Source: Leptospira paudalimensis
GTDB lineage: Bacteria > Spirochaetota > Leptospiria > Leptospirales > Leptospiraceae
Direction: 5' to 3'
DNA: 64,000 nt
NCBI RefSeq assembly: GCF_026151345.1
Contig: NZ_JAMQPR010000001.1
Coordinates: forward strand, 231-64,230
Shown: one piece after another, positions 53,565-62,971 of the stretch
Layout of the letters: each line of letters begins with the position of its first letter
How positions within the stretch are numbered: position 1 is the stretch's first letter
Notes under the pieces: generated by a model
What the model was told of the DNA's origin: nothing
What the model saw: only the letters and a program-made list of their open reading frames with translations
Database searches by the model: none
Translations under genes and position numbers: made by a program

Positions 53565-55256
53565 ATGAAATTTGGACAGTTTGGATTGGTTACATTCCTG
53601 ATTTTCAGTTTGATTTTTGGGAATTGTAATCCTGTCAAAAAGAATGATCCCTTCAGTGATAATTTAATTTTACTGCTTCTGATCAATTCTCTTCTCAATG
53701 CAAGGGAAGTGGATTGTACTTTCTCTTCTTCTGATACTGATCCTTTTTATTCCGACCAATGGCATCTGCAAAATCTTGGACAGTTCGGTGGCACCGTTGG
53801 CGAAGATGCACGTGTCAAATCTGTTTGGGACCAAGGTTATTCTGGAAACCAAGTGATCGTTAGTGTTGTCGATGATGGTTTGGACATTCGACATGAAGAT
53901 TTAAGTGCAAATATCTCTGTCACAGCCCGTGGCTTAAATATGTTTAACAATACCTTCAATCCCTCCCATTCTTACTCCAATAGTTTTCATGGATCTGCAG
54001 TTGGAGGAGTGATTGGTGCAAGAGGTGGCAATGCAATTGGTCTTCGTGGTGCCGCTCCATGTTCGAAATTGGTTGGTGTCAATATCTTAGAAAAATCAAC
54101 CATCTATACTTCCGATGAATACCGCGCAATGGTCAATGAATCAGGGAGAGTGTATATCTCAAACAATAGTTGGGGATCCCCAGACGTCTATGGTTGGTTA
54201 TGGCCATCTAGCAGTTTATGGCAACAAGGAATTAATGAAGGTGTAACTCTCGGACGTGGGGGAAAAGGAACCGTTTACCTTTGGGCAGCAGGGAATGGTG
54301 CCAATGGTGGAACTGTCGCATCACCTGTATTAGTTGATAATGCGAATTATGATGGGCAGGCAAATTATTATGGAGTTATGGCCATAGGTGGAATTGGGGA
54401 GAATGGAAAAAAGGCAGCCTATTCTGAGTCAGGTGCCAATCTTTGGGTCGTTGCCCATACTCAAGGGAACAATACAACTGCTTATACAACAGCAATTTCA
54501 ACAACGGATGCCACTGGGGTGAATGGATTAAATGCAGGTGGCACATCCGGTGATTATACCAATTCAAGTTATACGAAAAAATTCAATGGAACATCTTCTG
54601 CGACTCCGTTAGCTGCAGGAGTGGTTGCCTTACTCCTAAGCAAAAATCCCAATCTAACATGGAGAGACGTACGCGAGTTAGTTGCTTATTCGGCCAGAAA
54701 AAATGATGCATCAGATACAGATTGGACTACCAATGCAGCTGGTCTAAATATCAACCATAAATATGGATTTGGTGCCATTGATGCCCAACAGTTGCTAGTC
54801 CGTTCAAATTCTTGGTCTCCGATCGGTGCGGCACTTAAAACGGAAACAATGAGTTCAATTACACCAGGTACATCGATTCCAGACAATGACTTGGTAACAG
54901 GTGCCAATGCATCATATTCAGTTTCCTCATCCATTTCCTATATTGAGTTTGTTGATGTTGAATTTACAACGAATCATACATATTTTCCGGAATTAAAAAT
55001 TACAATTACTTCACCCAGCGGAACTGTGAGTGTTCTTTCGGAAGTACATGCATGTCGTAATCCATCTAATAACAGCCTTTGTACTTCTGGTAGTACATCC
55101 ATAGCCAATATGACTGGTTCCTCCACCTATCGTTTTGGCTTAACTCGTTTGCTTGGTGAAAATCCAAATGGAAGTTGGACAATTAGAGTTTATGATGGAT
55201 CGGTCGGTGATACTGGAACCATCCAGTCTGTACGATTGAAAATTTATGGCAGGTAA
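53565..55256 (+). CDS. Kexin-type S8 serine protease lipoprotein with P domain
   Basis: 563 residues. Lipobox IFGNC (Cys21). The catalytic domain has Asp103 (VVDDGLD), His142 (FHGSAVGG), oxyanion Asn244 (AAGNGA) and Ser344 (GTSSATP), of the kexin/furin subgroup. A proprotein convertase P domain (about 425-563) follows, ending GTIQSVRLKIYGR. The mature domain starts directly with DPFYSDQWHLQN; no prodomain precedes it. The next gene, 3 bp away, encodes a prodomain-like protein. The protease should be on the cell surface or in the periplasm. Confidence 0.93.
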   Translation: MKFGQFGLVTFLIFSLIFGNCNPVKKNDPFSDNLILLLLINSLLNAREVDCTFSSSDTDPFYSDQWHLQNLGQFGGTVGEDARVKSVWDQGYSGNQVIVSVVDDGLDIRHEDLSANISVTARGLNMFNNTFNPSHSYSNSFHGSAVGGVIGARGGNAIGLRGAAPCSKLVGVNILEKSTIYTSDEYRAMVNESGRVYISNNSWGSPDVYGWLWPSSSLWQQGINEGVTLGRGGKGTVYLWAAGNGANGGTVASPVLVDNANYDGQANYYGVMAIGGIGENGKKAAYSESGANLWVVAHTQGNNTTAYTTAISTTDATGVNGLNAGGTSGDYTNSSYTKKFNGTSSATPLAAGVVALLLSKNPNLTWRDVRELVAYSARKNDASDTDWTTNAAGLNINHKYGFGAIDAQQLLVRSNSWSPIGAALKTETMSSITPGTSIPDNDLVTGANASYSVSSSISYIEFVDVEFTTNHTYFPELKITITSPSGTVSVLSEVHACRNPSNNSLCTSGSTSIANMTGSSTYRFGLTRLLGENPNGSWTIRVYDGSVGDTGTIQSVRLKIYGR

Positions 55257-55259
55257 ACA

Positions 55260-55862
55260 ATGAAAACCAGACATCTTAATTCCTTCAATCGATTCCAAAA
55301 TTCATTGGCGTTAACATTGATTTGTTTTGGTTACATTACATTTTTTTTATGGGAACCTTTAAACGCGAAAGAACCACCAAACCAAATTACGTTTACGGAA
55401 GGTGGAGTTCAAAAAACATTTTATAGAAATTCCAATTTGGAAGCAGAATTCATTGAACCAAACCATGTAAATTCTTCGCAAAACAAAGGTTTGGGAAACC
55501 TTAAAATAAAAGGTGGTTGGAATTTAAGGCAAGTTGGTAAACCATTACTCAGCCAACAACAACGCAAATCAAATATTCCAGCTAAAGTTACTGAAGTTTA
55601 CAATACAGGAGCAGGTTATGGCCCCAATATTGTTTTGCCAGGTATTATTATTGTTACATTCAAAAATGACCAATCTAACGATTCCCTTTCCAGAATAGCT
55701 CAAAAATATAAGATTGTGTTCTTACAACAATTTTCTCCTCGGATTGTGAGTTTCCAAACGGAACCAGGTTATCCATCCGTCGAAATCGCAAATGAATTGT
55801 TAAATGAAGGGATTGTTTCGGAAGCATACCCTGAAACTGCTGTCGAAAAAGTCTTAAAATAG
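55260..55862 (+). CDS. Secreted protein with a protease prodomain-like C-terminus
   Basis: 200 residues. Hydrophobic N-terminus (16-36) as signal peptide or anchor. Residues 127-195 resemble the prodomain of fervidolysin/subtilisin-like proteases: PGIIIVTFKND, then LSRIAQKYKI, and IVSEAYPE as the final strand that normally leads into the mature protease. It is encoded 3 bp after a protease that lacks this part, so it likely acts in trans as folding chaperone or inhibitor. The resemblance is by eye; function is inference. Confidence 0.7.
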   Translation: MKTRHLNSFNRFQNSLALTLICFGYITFFLWEPLNAKEPPNQITFTEGGVQKTFYRNSNLEAEFIEPNHVNSSQNKGLGNLKIKGGWNLRQVGKPLLSQQQRKSNIPAKVTEVYNTGAGYGPNIVLPGIIIVTFKNDQSNDSLSRIAQKYKIVFLQQFSPRIVSFQTEPGYPSVEIANELLNEGIVSEAYPETAVEKVLK

Positions 55863-55887
55863 AAAGTAAATTTGGAATTTTAAATTC

Positions 55888-57498
55888 TCAAAGTGCTAAA
55901 TAAAAATATATGAGTTTTAGTATTTCTAATTTACGAACTGGTTTGGATAAGTAAGAAGTAATTCCAGCTAAAAAACTTTTGCTGATATCTTCTTTTTGTA
56001 CGTTTGCTGAAATTGCAATGATAGGAACCATAAGAAGTGGATCTACATTTTGATTTTGTTCATAATTTCTAATTTCTTTTGTCGCTTCTAACCCATCCAT
56101 TTCAGGCATTTGCATATCCATTAATACAATATCAAACTTTTCATTTTGAAATTTTTGTAATGCATCGATACCATTTTTTGCAATCACAAGTTCAATTGGA
56201 TATTTTCGTAAGAAAGTTTTAATGATGAAGACATTCTCTTCAGAGTCCTCTGCTAAAAGAATCTTACACTTAGGAAAATGGTCTGGATCTGGCAGTTCTA
56301 AGTCTAACCAATGTTGATGGATATTCGAATCTCTATTTACTAAACCTTCATACGGGATATGAATGGAAAATTTTGATCCCTTACCAAGTTTACTTTCTAC
56401 AAAAATATCACCTTTCATCATTAAGATTAATTTCTTTGTAATTGTGAGACCAAGACCTGTTCCACCATATTTTCTTGTAGTAGAACTATCCACTTGGGTG
56501 AAACTTTCAAATATAGAATGTAATTTTTCGCTTGGTATACCGATTCCAGTATCTTCTACATCTAGGATTAATACTTTATTACTGTTGTCTAATGAAGCAT
56601 TTACGCTGATACTTCCTGTTTCAGTAAATTTCATGGCATTTCCAATTAAATTAATCAAAATTTGTTGGATGCGAGTGGAATCACCTTTTATAGTTTCAGA
56701 AATAGTTTCACTCACACTATAATTGATTTTGATACCTTTCGCTTTTGCTTTCATTAAGAAAAGGGATATAGTTTCTTTTAATAAATCTCGAATTGAAAAT
56801 TCTATGGATTCGATTTCTAATTTACCTGACTCAATTCTAGATAAATCAAGGATGTCATTGATGATATTGTATAATGCTTTTCCTGAATTACGTAGGACTG
56901 TCAAATACTCAACTTGTTCTTCAGAAAGATTTGTTTCGGCTAAGGTATCAGCCATTCCTAAAATAGCATTGAGTGGAGTCCTAATTTCATGACTCATGGA
57001 CGCTAAAAAATCTGTCTTAGCTTGAGATGCTTTTTTTGCATCAACTTCCCTTTCTTTTGCAACTACCATTTGTTCGCGTAATAATTTCTCCCTAGTTACT
57101 TGTTGAGAAACATCCGAGATTTGGATCATACAAAATGAATTTGTTTCATCCTCGATTGATATTGGTATGATGTGTAAGTATTGATAAATTCTATCATTTT
57201 TCAACATCTTTTGTTCATTTTCGTATAATGGAAATGGGTATGGATTTAAAGTGTGAGTAAGTATAGAATACTGTGAAAATTGAATGCATTGTTCAATTGA
57301 TTTAAGTGTCCTTGTTCCAACTAACTCAGGGAAGACGTCGTATATTAATTTATTTTGAAGGTCTTGTTCTAAAAGATTGGAACCTTTTAGAAACCATTGA
57401 TTGGCAATTACGATTTCATAGTTTTGATTTAAAATCAGAATTCCTATTCCTGATTTTTTTACAATTGTTAATAAGTGTTTTTCGGTTAAAGAACTCAC
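55888..57498 (-). CDS. Hybrid sensor histidine kinase/response regulator
   Basis: 536 residues: a PAS-like domain (10-130), a coiled linker, HisKA with His170 (MSHEIRTPL), HATPase (about 275-385, N-box NLIGNAMKF, G boxes DVEDTGIG and GGTGLGL) and a C-terminal receiver (about 410-536) with phospho-Asp in LMDMQMPEMDG (near 460). No membrane segment is seen, so it senses a cytoplasmic cue. It is third in an operon after REC and CheC; its ATG shares a base with the CheC stop. Confidence 0.93.
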   Translation of the reverse strand: MSSLTEKHLLTIVKKSGIGILILNQNYEIVIANQWFLKGSNLLEQDLQNKLIYDVFPELVGTRTLKSIEQCIQFSQYSILTHTLNPYPFPLYENEQKMLKNDRIYQYLHIIPISIEDETNSFCMIQISDVSQQVTREKLLREQMVVAKEREVDAKKASQAKTDFLASMSHEIRTPLNAILGMADTLAETNLSEEQVEYLTVLRNSGKALYNIINDILDLSRIESGKLEIESIEFSIRDLLKETISLFLMKAKAKGIKINYSVSETISETIKGDSTRIQQILINLIGNAMKFTETGSISVNASLDNSNKVLILDVEDTGIGIPSEKLHSIFESFTQVDSSTTRKYGGTGLGLTITKKLILMMKGDIFVESKLGKGSKFSIHIPYEGLVNRDSNIHQHWLDLELPDPDHFPKCKILLAEDSEENVFIIKTFLRKYPIELVIAKNGIDALQKFQNEKFDIVLMDMQMPEMDGLEATKEIRNYEQNQNVDPLLMVPIIAISANVQKEDISKSFLAGITSYLSKPVRKLEILKLIYFYLAL

Positions 57499-58106
57499 TA
57501 CTTTAACTTTTCAATTAATACTCTGGATAAATTTTTAATGCTGTCAAAATTTAGAATAAAAAATATATAACCTTTAATTTCTTTACCTTTTAACTGATAG
57601 TCGATGAACACTAATAAGATAGAATTGTCTTCATTTGGATTCGGATTTCGATTTAATAATAATTCCTCATATTTTCCTGAAAAAAATTCAGGTATTTGAG
57701 TTTCTATTTTGTAATTGGACATTTTTGCCAAATTTGACAAAATTGCATTTAGAATAATATTACCAATTTCACTGAGTGCATCTTTTTCAAATTGTGATAC
57801 TTCATTCAGTGCTACATAGTCTTTCATCATCATTTTTACGATTTCTAAACTAGCACTTTTATGGAATAATAGAAATGCGGATCCGTTCCCAATATCACCA
57901 ATAAACTTTTGTTCAACGGTGCATACATCTTTGTTCGCTAGGTTTTCAAAATTTTTTGCTTCTGATTCGGTGATTAGTTTTAAACTAGGTACAGTTAGTA
58001 AAATTTCATCTGAGATCATTTCACTCATCAATTTTGCAGCTCCACCCAAGCTGATATTAAAAAGTTCACATAATGAATCTCGTTCTAACTCCGTTAAGTG
58101 GTTCAT
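57498..58106 (-). CDS. CheC-type CheY-P phosphatase
   Basis: 202 residues. Two copies of the CheC/CheX phosphatase motif DxxxExxN are present: Asp10-Glu14-Asn17 (DSLCELFN) and Asp108-Glu112-Asn115 (DALSEIGN). Both active sites are intact. It should remove phosphate from the receiver proteins encoded on either side. It overlaps the upstream receiver gene by 4 bp and the kinase by 1 bp. Confidence 0.9.
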   Translation of the reverse strand: MNHLTELERDSLCELFNISLGGAAKLMSEMISDEILLTVPSLKLITESEAKNFENLANKDVCTVEQKFIGDIGNGSAFLLFHKSASLEIVKMMMKDYVALNEVSQFEKDALSEIGNIILNAILSNLAKMSNYKIETQIPEFFSGKYEELLLNRNPNPNEDNSILLVFIDYQLKGKEIKGYIFFILNFDSIKNLSRVLIEKLK

Positions 58107-58468
58107 ATTTTGTCCAACAAAGGTATGATTTTTTCAGGTGTAACTGGCTTCTCGACAAAATCAATTCCCAGATCTTTGGCTCTATTTTTAATTGCATCTT
58201 GGATGTTTGCAGTGACTAAAACTATTTTTGAATTCGGATAGTTGGATTTTAAATTCTCAGCTAAATCTAAGCCGGAGATAGTCCCTGGCATATTTTGGTC
58301 CAAACTGAATAAATCAATGTCTGGATGGTCTGGTAAAATGGATTTTGCCTTATCTGCTGACTCAGCTTCTAAAATCTCCCAATTGGGGTGTTTTTCGGAA
58401 ATGATTTTCCGAATCATCAATCGGGTGACCGTGCTATCATCAACTACAAGTGCTTTTTTTTGTGACAT
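58103..58468 (-). CDS. Single-domain response regulator (CheY-like)
   Basis: 121 residues, receiver domain only. Asp10/Asp11 (VVDDS), phospho-acceptor Asp57 (LFSLDQNMPG), Thr86 and Lys107 are in place. First gene of the REC-CheC-hybrid kinase operon; the overlap ATGA couples it to CheC. It may be the diffusible output of the kinase or a motility signal. Confidence 0.93.
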   Translation of the reverse strand: MSQKKALVVDDSTVTRLMIRKIISEKHPNWEILEAESADKAKSILPDHPDIDLFSLDQNMPGTISGLDLAENLKSNYPNSKIVLVTANIQDAIKNRAKDLGIDFVEKPVTPEKIIPLLDKI

Positions 58469-58548
58469 ATGGATTGCCTTAATTTCAAACTAGTTTTATA
58501 TGAGCATGTATACACTTAGTCGACGAAATTTTCTCAAGTAAGCCATCC

Positions 58549-59046
58549 ATGCGTTCTAAATACTTTATATTTTTATTTTTTTACATTTTTGTCTTTTGTA
58601 AGTCGAACCAAAAAATATGCGAAGGGGAAAATTGCCGAAACGGTAAACACTCCGTTTCCTATGAAAATGGTGACTTTTTTGAAGGTGAATTCTTTGAAGA
58701 TACCAAACATGGCTTTGGAATTTATCGATATGCTAATGGAGATGTTTTTGAAGGTGAATACAAATATGGTTATAAAGAAGGATTAGGATCTTATCTTTAT
58801 GCCAATGGAGATCAGTTTAACGGAAATTATCTCAAAGGCAAAAGAGATGGGTTCGGAAAATATATTTTTGCAGATGGTTTCATTTTGGAAGGAACTTGGT
58901 CTCAAAATGAACTGAATGGAAAATGTAAAATCACAAACGCAAAAGGTAGTTTGGTGCTAGAAGGTTACTGGCACCAAAATCAATACATTGGTTTTAAACC
59001 AAAAGAAGAATCAAACGATACGATCAAAATTTCGGATCCCGAGTGA
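58549..59046 (+). CDS. MORN-repeat lipoprotein
   Basis: 165 residues. Lipobox IFVFC (Cys17). At least four MORN repeats at about 35-140 of the form YxNGDxFxGxF...GxGxYxY (for example ANGDVFEGEY, ANGDQFNGNY, ADGFILEGTW). Such repeats bind lipids or shape membranes. Divergent from the response-regulator operon. Its final 36 bp overlap the convergent metF. Confidence 0.88.
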   Translation: MRSKYFIFLFFYIFVFCKSNQKICEGENCRNGKHSVSYENGDFFEGEFFEDTKHGFGIYRYANGDVFEGEYKYGYKEGLGSYLYANGDQFNGNYLKGKRDGFGKYIFADGFILEGTWSQNELNGKCKITNAKGSLVLEGYWHQNQYIGFKPKEESNDTIKISDPE

Positions 59047-59898
59047 TTCGTAAATCTTGCGTGTGGCCTTGGATTTGTTGAGTGTATACATGTGGATACC
59101 TGCAATTTTGTGATCTAATAAATCACGGACTTGTTCCGTTGCCCAATGGATCCCAACATTTTCAGCATAAGCATCATCTTCAGCACGTGATAATGACTTC
59201 AAAAGTTTTGCGGGAAAATTTGTACCAAGTGATAATTCTGCCATACGTGCCATACCTTTTCTGGAAGTAATTGGCATGATACCAGCGATGATTGGAACTT
59301 TGATTCCAGCAATCTCACATCGTTCTACAAAATCATAAAAAGAATCATTATTAAAAAACAATTGTGTGCAGATATAGTCAGCACCTTGGTCAACTTTCCA
59401 TTTTAAGTATTCAATTTCTTTTAAACGATTGGGCGTGGAAGGATGGCCTTCTGGAAATCCAGCAACTCCAATCCCCATATTTGGATAATTCCCTTTGATG
59501 AAACCTACCAATTCTCCAGCGTATTCGAATCCATTTTCTGTTTTTTGAAATTCATTTTGGCCTTTTGGTGGATCACCGCGAAGAGCCATGATATTGTGGA
59601 TTCCACTTTTTTGATATCGTTTTAGGATTTCACCAATTTCTTCTTTGGTAGAACCAACACATGTAAGATGACTAACAATTGTTAAACCAGTCTGCTCTTG
59701 TAATTTGACGACTAAATCGTGTGTTAGGTCACGAGTTGATCCCCCTGCTCCATAAGTGACACTCACATAAGCAGGGTTCATTTGAGAGAGTTCTTGGATA
59801 TTTCGGAACAAATCCTCTGATGCTTCCTCATTTTTTGGAGGGAAAAATTCGAAGCTGATAGTAGTTTGTTTTTTGCCGAGGATCTCAGAAATGTGCAT
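59011..59898 (-). CDS. metF: Methylenetetrahydrofolate reductase
   Basis: 295 residues. SFEFFPPKNEEA (catalytic Glu), YVSVTYGAGGSTRD, LTCVG and ALRGDPPKG are family signatures. It makes 5-methyl-THF for methionine synthesis, using NAD(P)H and FAD. No SAM or cobalamin riboswitch was seen upstream. It follows the SDR gene by 12 bp. Confidence 0.96.
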   Translation of the reverse strand: MHISEILGKKQTTISFEFFPPKNEEASEDLFRNIQELSQMNPAYVSVTYGAGGSTRDLTHDLVVKLQEQTGLTIVSHLTCVGSTKEEIGEILKRYQKSGIHNIMALRGDPPKGQNEFQKTENGFEYAGELVGFIKGNYPNMGIGVAGFPEGHPSTPNRLKEIEYLKWKVDQGADYICTQLFFNNDSFYDFVERCEIAGIKVPIIAGIMPITSRKGMARMAELSLGTNFPAKLLKSLSRAEDDAYAENVGIHWATEQVRDLLDHKIAGIHMYTLNKSKATRKIYESLGIRNFDRIV

Positions 59899-59910
59899 AA
59901 AACCTATCCT

Positions 59911-60726
59911 CTAAACAGGAATATTTTTCTCAAGCCCCTTGTTGGCAAGTAACCAACCTTTTGACGCTTTTGTTTTTACCGCAAGCCAGAGTGAAAACTT
60001 AGGAAAGAGAGCAGGCATTATCACGATAGTAGACCTGAGATAAGAAGGGACCAGGACTTCACCAGGATTTTTCACTATCGCCTTGCAGATTGCCTTTGCC
60101 ACTTGGTCTGGTTCAATAACAGGAGTAAAAAAGGAAGGTTTGACACCATCAATCATTCTAGTTTTTGCCATTGATGGGCAAATCCAGCTAACACCAATTT
60201 GAGTATCATATAATTCCATTTTTAACGCTTGAGAGAATCCTACCATGGCATGTTTGGTTGCGGAATAAGTAACAGTTCCTTCTGTTCCAAACTTGCCAGC
60301 AATACTTGCTAAATTGATGATACATGCTTCTTTTTGTTCTCTGAGAATTGGCAAAGATTCATAAACCAATTTCATTGGTCCATGAACATTGATTTGTAAG
60401 GCTTTTTGCCAAACAGAAAAATCCTTTCCTTCAAAAGGACCACTAGGCGCAATCCCTGCATTATTAATCAATACTTGGAAACTAAGTTTATTTTTTCTGA
60501 TTTTTTTAATGAGATTTCCGATATCATCTTCTTTGGAAAGATCACAAACATAACCATAAAATTTTCTGCCGAACGATTCCACTTTCTGTTGGATTTCTTT
60601 CAAAAGGGTTTGGTTGATATCAACTCCAATGATATCGTTTCCCTCTTTTGCCAATCGTTCTGCTGTTAGAGCACCAATTCCCATTCCACAGCCTGTAATC
60701 AAAATTGTATTTCCAGATAATTTCAT
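59911..60726 (-). CDS. SDR family oxidoreductase
   Basis: 271 residues. NAD(P) motif GCGMGIGALTA, NNAGIAPSGPF, Ser in NLASIAG and YSATKHAMVGF (Tyr/Lys). The C-terminal hydrophobic stretch (IVIMPALFPKFSLWLAV) is typical of membrane-associated classical SDRs acting on lipids. Cotranscribed with metF. Confidence 0.92.
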   Translation of the reverse strand: MKLSGNTILITGCGMGIGALTAERLAKEGNDIIGVDINQTLLKEIQQKVESFGRKFYGYVCDLSKEDDIGNLIKKIRKNKLSFQVLINNAGIAPSGPFEGKDFSVWQKALQINVHGPMKLVYESLPILREQKEACIINLASIAGKFGTEGTVTYSATKHAMVGFSQALKMELYDTQIGVSWICPSMAKTRMIDGVKPSFFTPVIEPDQVAKAICKAIVKNPGEVLVPSYLRSTIVIMPALFPKFSLWLAVKTKASKGWLLANKGLEKNIPV

Positions 60727-60787
60727 ACTATGACTCTAATCTATTTTTTGGTTTCGTCAATCGGAATCATATAGGAAATAGACTCAA

Positions 60788-61543
60788 ATGCAATATCGAC
60801 TTTTAAAACCTGAACTAGGTCATAGATTACAGTCTGTAAATTCCACAAACGAATGGATCCGAAATCCGGAAGTTTCTTTTGGATCTTGGGTGATTGCAGA
60901 AGAACAGACGGCAGGAAAAGGAAGGGGCCAAAATTTATGGCAGTCGTTAGGCGAAGAACCATTGATATTCTCTGGGAAAATCAGAATTTCAGCGGCGGAA
61001 ATTTCTTTGCCTTTACTTTCGATTTTTATATCTTCTGCATTACTCAAAACAATTTTCCATTTTTTTCCTGAACGAGAAGCAGATACAACAATCAAATGGC
61101 CAAATGATATTTATAAAAACGAAAAGAAAATAGCAGGAATTTTAGTTCAATCTGAGTTTATCAATGGTGTTTATGATGTTGTGATCGGAATTGGACTCAA
61201 CTTTTTTGGACAATCCGTACCAGAGGATTTAAAAGAGAAAGCTACGTTTTTGTGTGATTCTCAGTTGGGAGAAGGCGATTTAGAAAGATTTGTCAATCAT
61301 TTGGTCTTAGGAATCAACCAAGCTGTGATCACACTCCTAGACCAAAGCCAAGTTTTAAAAGATTTAGTATGGATCGAAGATCATTCTCTATTAAAGAACA
61401 AAGTCATTGAGACTGAATGGGATGAAAGAATCGTAAGAGGTCGAGTTTTGGGAATTGATGAATTAGGATTCCTTCTGATTATGACTGAAACTGGCCAAAA
61501 GATTGAGCTTATGGACACTTCACCAAAATTTCGGATGATATAA
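60788..61543 (+). CDS. birA: Biotin-[acetyl-CoA-carboxylase] ligase
   Basis: 251 residues: catalytic and C-terminal domains only, without the N-terminal DNA-binding domain, so it is not expected to repress biotin genes. EEQTAGKGRGQNLWQS is the biotinyl-AMP loop (GRG--x-W) and IKWPNDIYKNEKKIAGILVQ the Lys-bearing core. It attaches biotin to carboxylase carrier proteins. It is directly followed by coaX, with start on the next base. Confidence 0.93.
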   Translation: MQYRLLKPELGHRLQSVNSTNEWIRNPEVSFGSWVIAEEQTAGKGRGQNLWQSLGEEPLIFSGKIRISAAEISLPLLSIFISSALLKTIFHFFPEREADTTIKWPNDIYKNEKKIAGILVQSEFINGVYDVVIGIGLNFFGQSVPEDLKEKATFLCDSQLGEGDLERFVNHLVLGINQAVITLLDQSQVLKDLVWIEDHSLLKNKVIETEWDERIVRGRVLGIDELGFLLIMTETGQKIELMDTSPKFRMI

Positions 61544-62335
61544 ATGACAGAATCACCATTATTATTAGTTATCGATGTTGGAAATACTAACACAGTGTTT
61601 GGAGTTTTTCGTGAAGGTCAGGAGACACCTGATTTTCACAAAAGAACTGTTACGCGAAGAGATCGAACTTCGGATGAATTAGGTCTATTTCTAAAGGGAT
61701 TTTTGACCCAAGAAAATGTCAAAGCAGACCGAGTCAAAAAGGCAATTTATTCTAGTGTTGTGCCTTCGCTCAATCCCATTGTAGAAAGAATGTTAGAGGA
61801 TTGGTTTGATGTAAATCCACTCCGTGTTCACTACCAAATGAATTTAAACTTTGGAATCAGTTACCCTCGACCTTTTGAAATTGGTGCGGATCGACTTGTC
61901 AATGCTGCCTATTGTGCTAAAACCTATCCTGGAAAAAAAGCCATCTTAGTTGATTTGGGTACTGCGACTACATTTTGTGTGATTAGCGAAAAACCAGAGT
62001 ACATAGGTGGTGTGATTGCTCCTGGATTAAAAATATCCATGGATGCCTTAACGAGAAACACAGCCCAACTCCCTCCTATTGTATTTGGTTCCCCTTCTCG
62101 TGTATTGGGAGAATCAACTGTAGAATCTATCCAAGCAGGTTTTTTCTTTGGTTGGATTGGCCTCTTGAAAGAAATTGTAAGAGCCATCAAGGAAGAACAT
62201 CCTGGTGATTATGTGGTAGTGGGAACAGGTGGTCTTGTGACAACGATCCATGCTTCGCATAACCAAGTGTTTGATGAAATTGATCCAATGATGACTCTCA
62301 AAGGATTAAAAATTTTAGCCGATTTAAATTCCTAA
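61544..62335 (+). CDS. coaX: Type III pantothenate kinase
   Basis: 263 residues. Phosphate motif [25 protein letters not shown] and [12 protein letters not shown] are typical of CoaX. First step of CoA synthesis from pantothenate. It abuts birA. The last 12 bp overlap the convergent SGNH lipoprotein gene. Confidence 0.96.
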   Translation: MTESPLLLVIDVGNTNTVFGVFREGQETPDFHKRTVTRRDRTSDELGLFLKGFLTQENVKADRVKKAIYSSVVPSLNPIVERMLEDWFDVNPLRVHYQMNLNFGISYPRPFEIGADRLVNAAYCAKTYPGKKAILVDLGTATTFCVISEKPEYIGGVIAPGLKISMDALTRNTAQLPPIVFGSPSRVLGESTVESIQAGFFFGWIGLLKEIVRAIKEEHPGDYVVVGTGGLVTTIHASHNQVFDEIDPMMTLKGLKILADLNS

Positions 62336-62971
62336 GATTTTTTTTCGATACAACTCACCCATAATTTCATAGCCTATTTGGTTTGGATGAATTGGGTCTG
62401 AGACCGGATACAATGGTACATCACCCTTGTAGGATTCAAATACTGATTCTACATCAATTATATCTATATTTTGTTTTTGAGATTTGATTTGGCGAAGAGT
62501 TTCATTGTTGGTGCGTATTGTTTCCCGTATCGATGCCATATTTGTTCTTGGAATTAGGGTAAGATACACTATCGAATTTTGAGAGTTTTGCAAAAAATCA
62601 ATTAAGGAACGTGTGCGAGTTTCATAACCAGAGGTTCCATAAACCATCGCATCGTTTGTTCCTAATTCAAAAATCCAAATCTGAGTTGGAATCTCATTCA
62701 AACGATTTTTATTTTGTAACCAATCTTCTGTAGAGTAACCAGCGACTGAAAGATCCGTAACAGTAAATTCACTTGGTAATTTTTGTTTCAGGCCAAATCC
62801 ATCTGACCATTGAGCGAGTGAATCTCCAACAATTGTGATTTTACGATTCAAAGAATTTGCTCCTAATAAAGACAGATATTGTTGCGATGGTTTATCTGAA
62901 TGGTAACAAAATTGGAAACTAAACTGAAAAACAAAGTAACATAAGAAATGTTTTAAATTTGTCAGGTTCAT
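62324..62971 (-). CDS. SGNH/GDSL hydrolase-family lipoprotein
   Basis: 215 residues from ATG 62971, which overlaps the upstream stop as ATGA. Lipobox FQFSFQFC (Cys19 or so). SGNH blocks: [11 protein letters not shown] (Ser), LGTNDAM (Asn) and DPIHPNQIG (Asp and His). Likely an exported esterase or acyl transferase, possibly acting on an envelope polysaccharide made with the upstream glycosyltransferase. Confidence 0.86.
   Translation of the reverse strand: MNLTNLKHFLCYFVFQFSFQFCYHSDKPSQQYLSLLGANSLNRKITIVGDSLAQWSDGFGLKQKLPSEFTVTDLSVAGYSTEDWLQNKNRLNEIPTQIWIFELGTNDAMVYGTSGYETRTRSLIDFLQNSQNSIVYLTLIPRTNMASIRETIRTNNETLRQIKSQKQNIDIIDVESVFESYKGDVPLYPVSDPIHPNQIGYEIMGELYRKKILGI

Noticed and set aside
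55875..55887. Palindrome GAATTT-T-AAATTC between the prodomain gene and the kinase
   Set aside because: AT-rich and only 6 bp per arm; likely by chance.
59899..59910. SAM or cobalamin riboswitch upstream of metF
   Set aside because: Only 12 bp separate metF from the SDR gene, and no riboswitch signature was seen in front of the SDR either.
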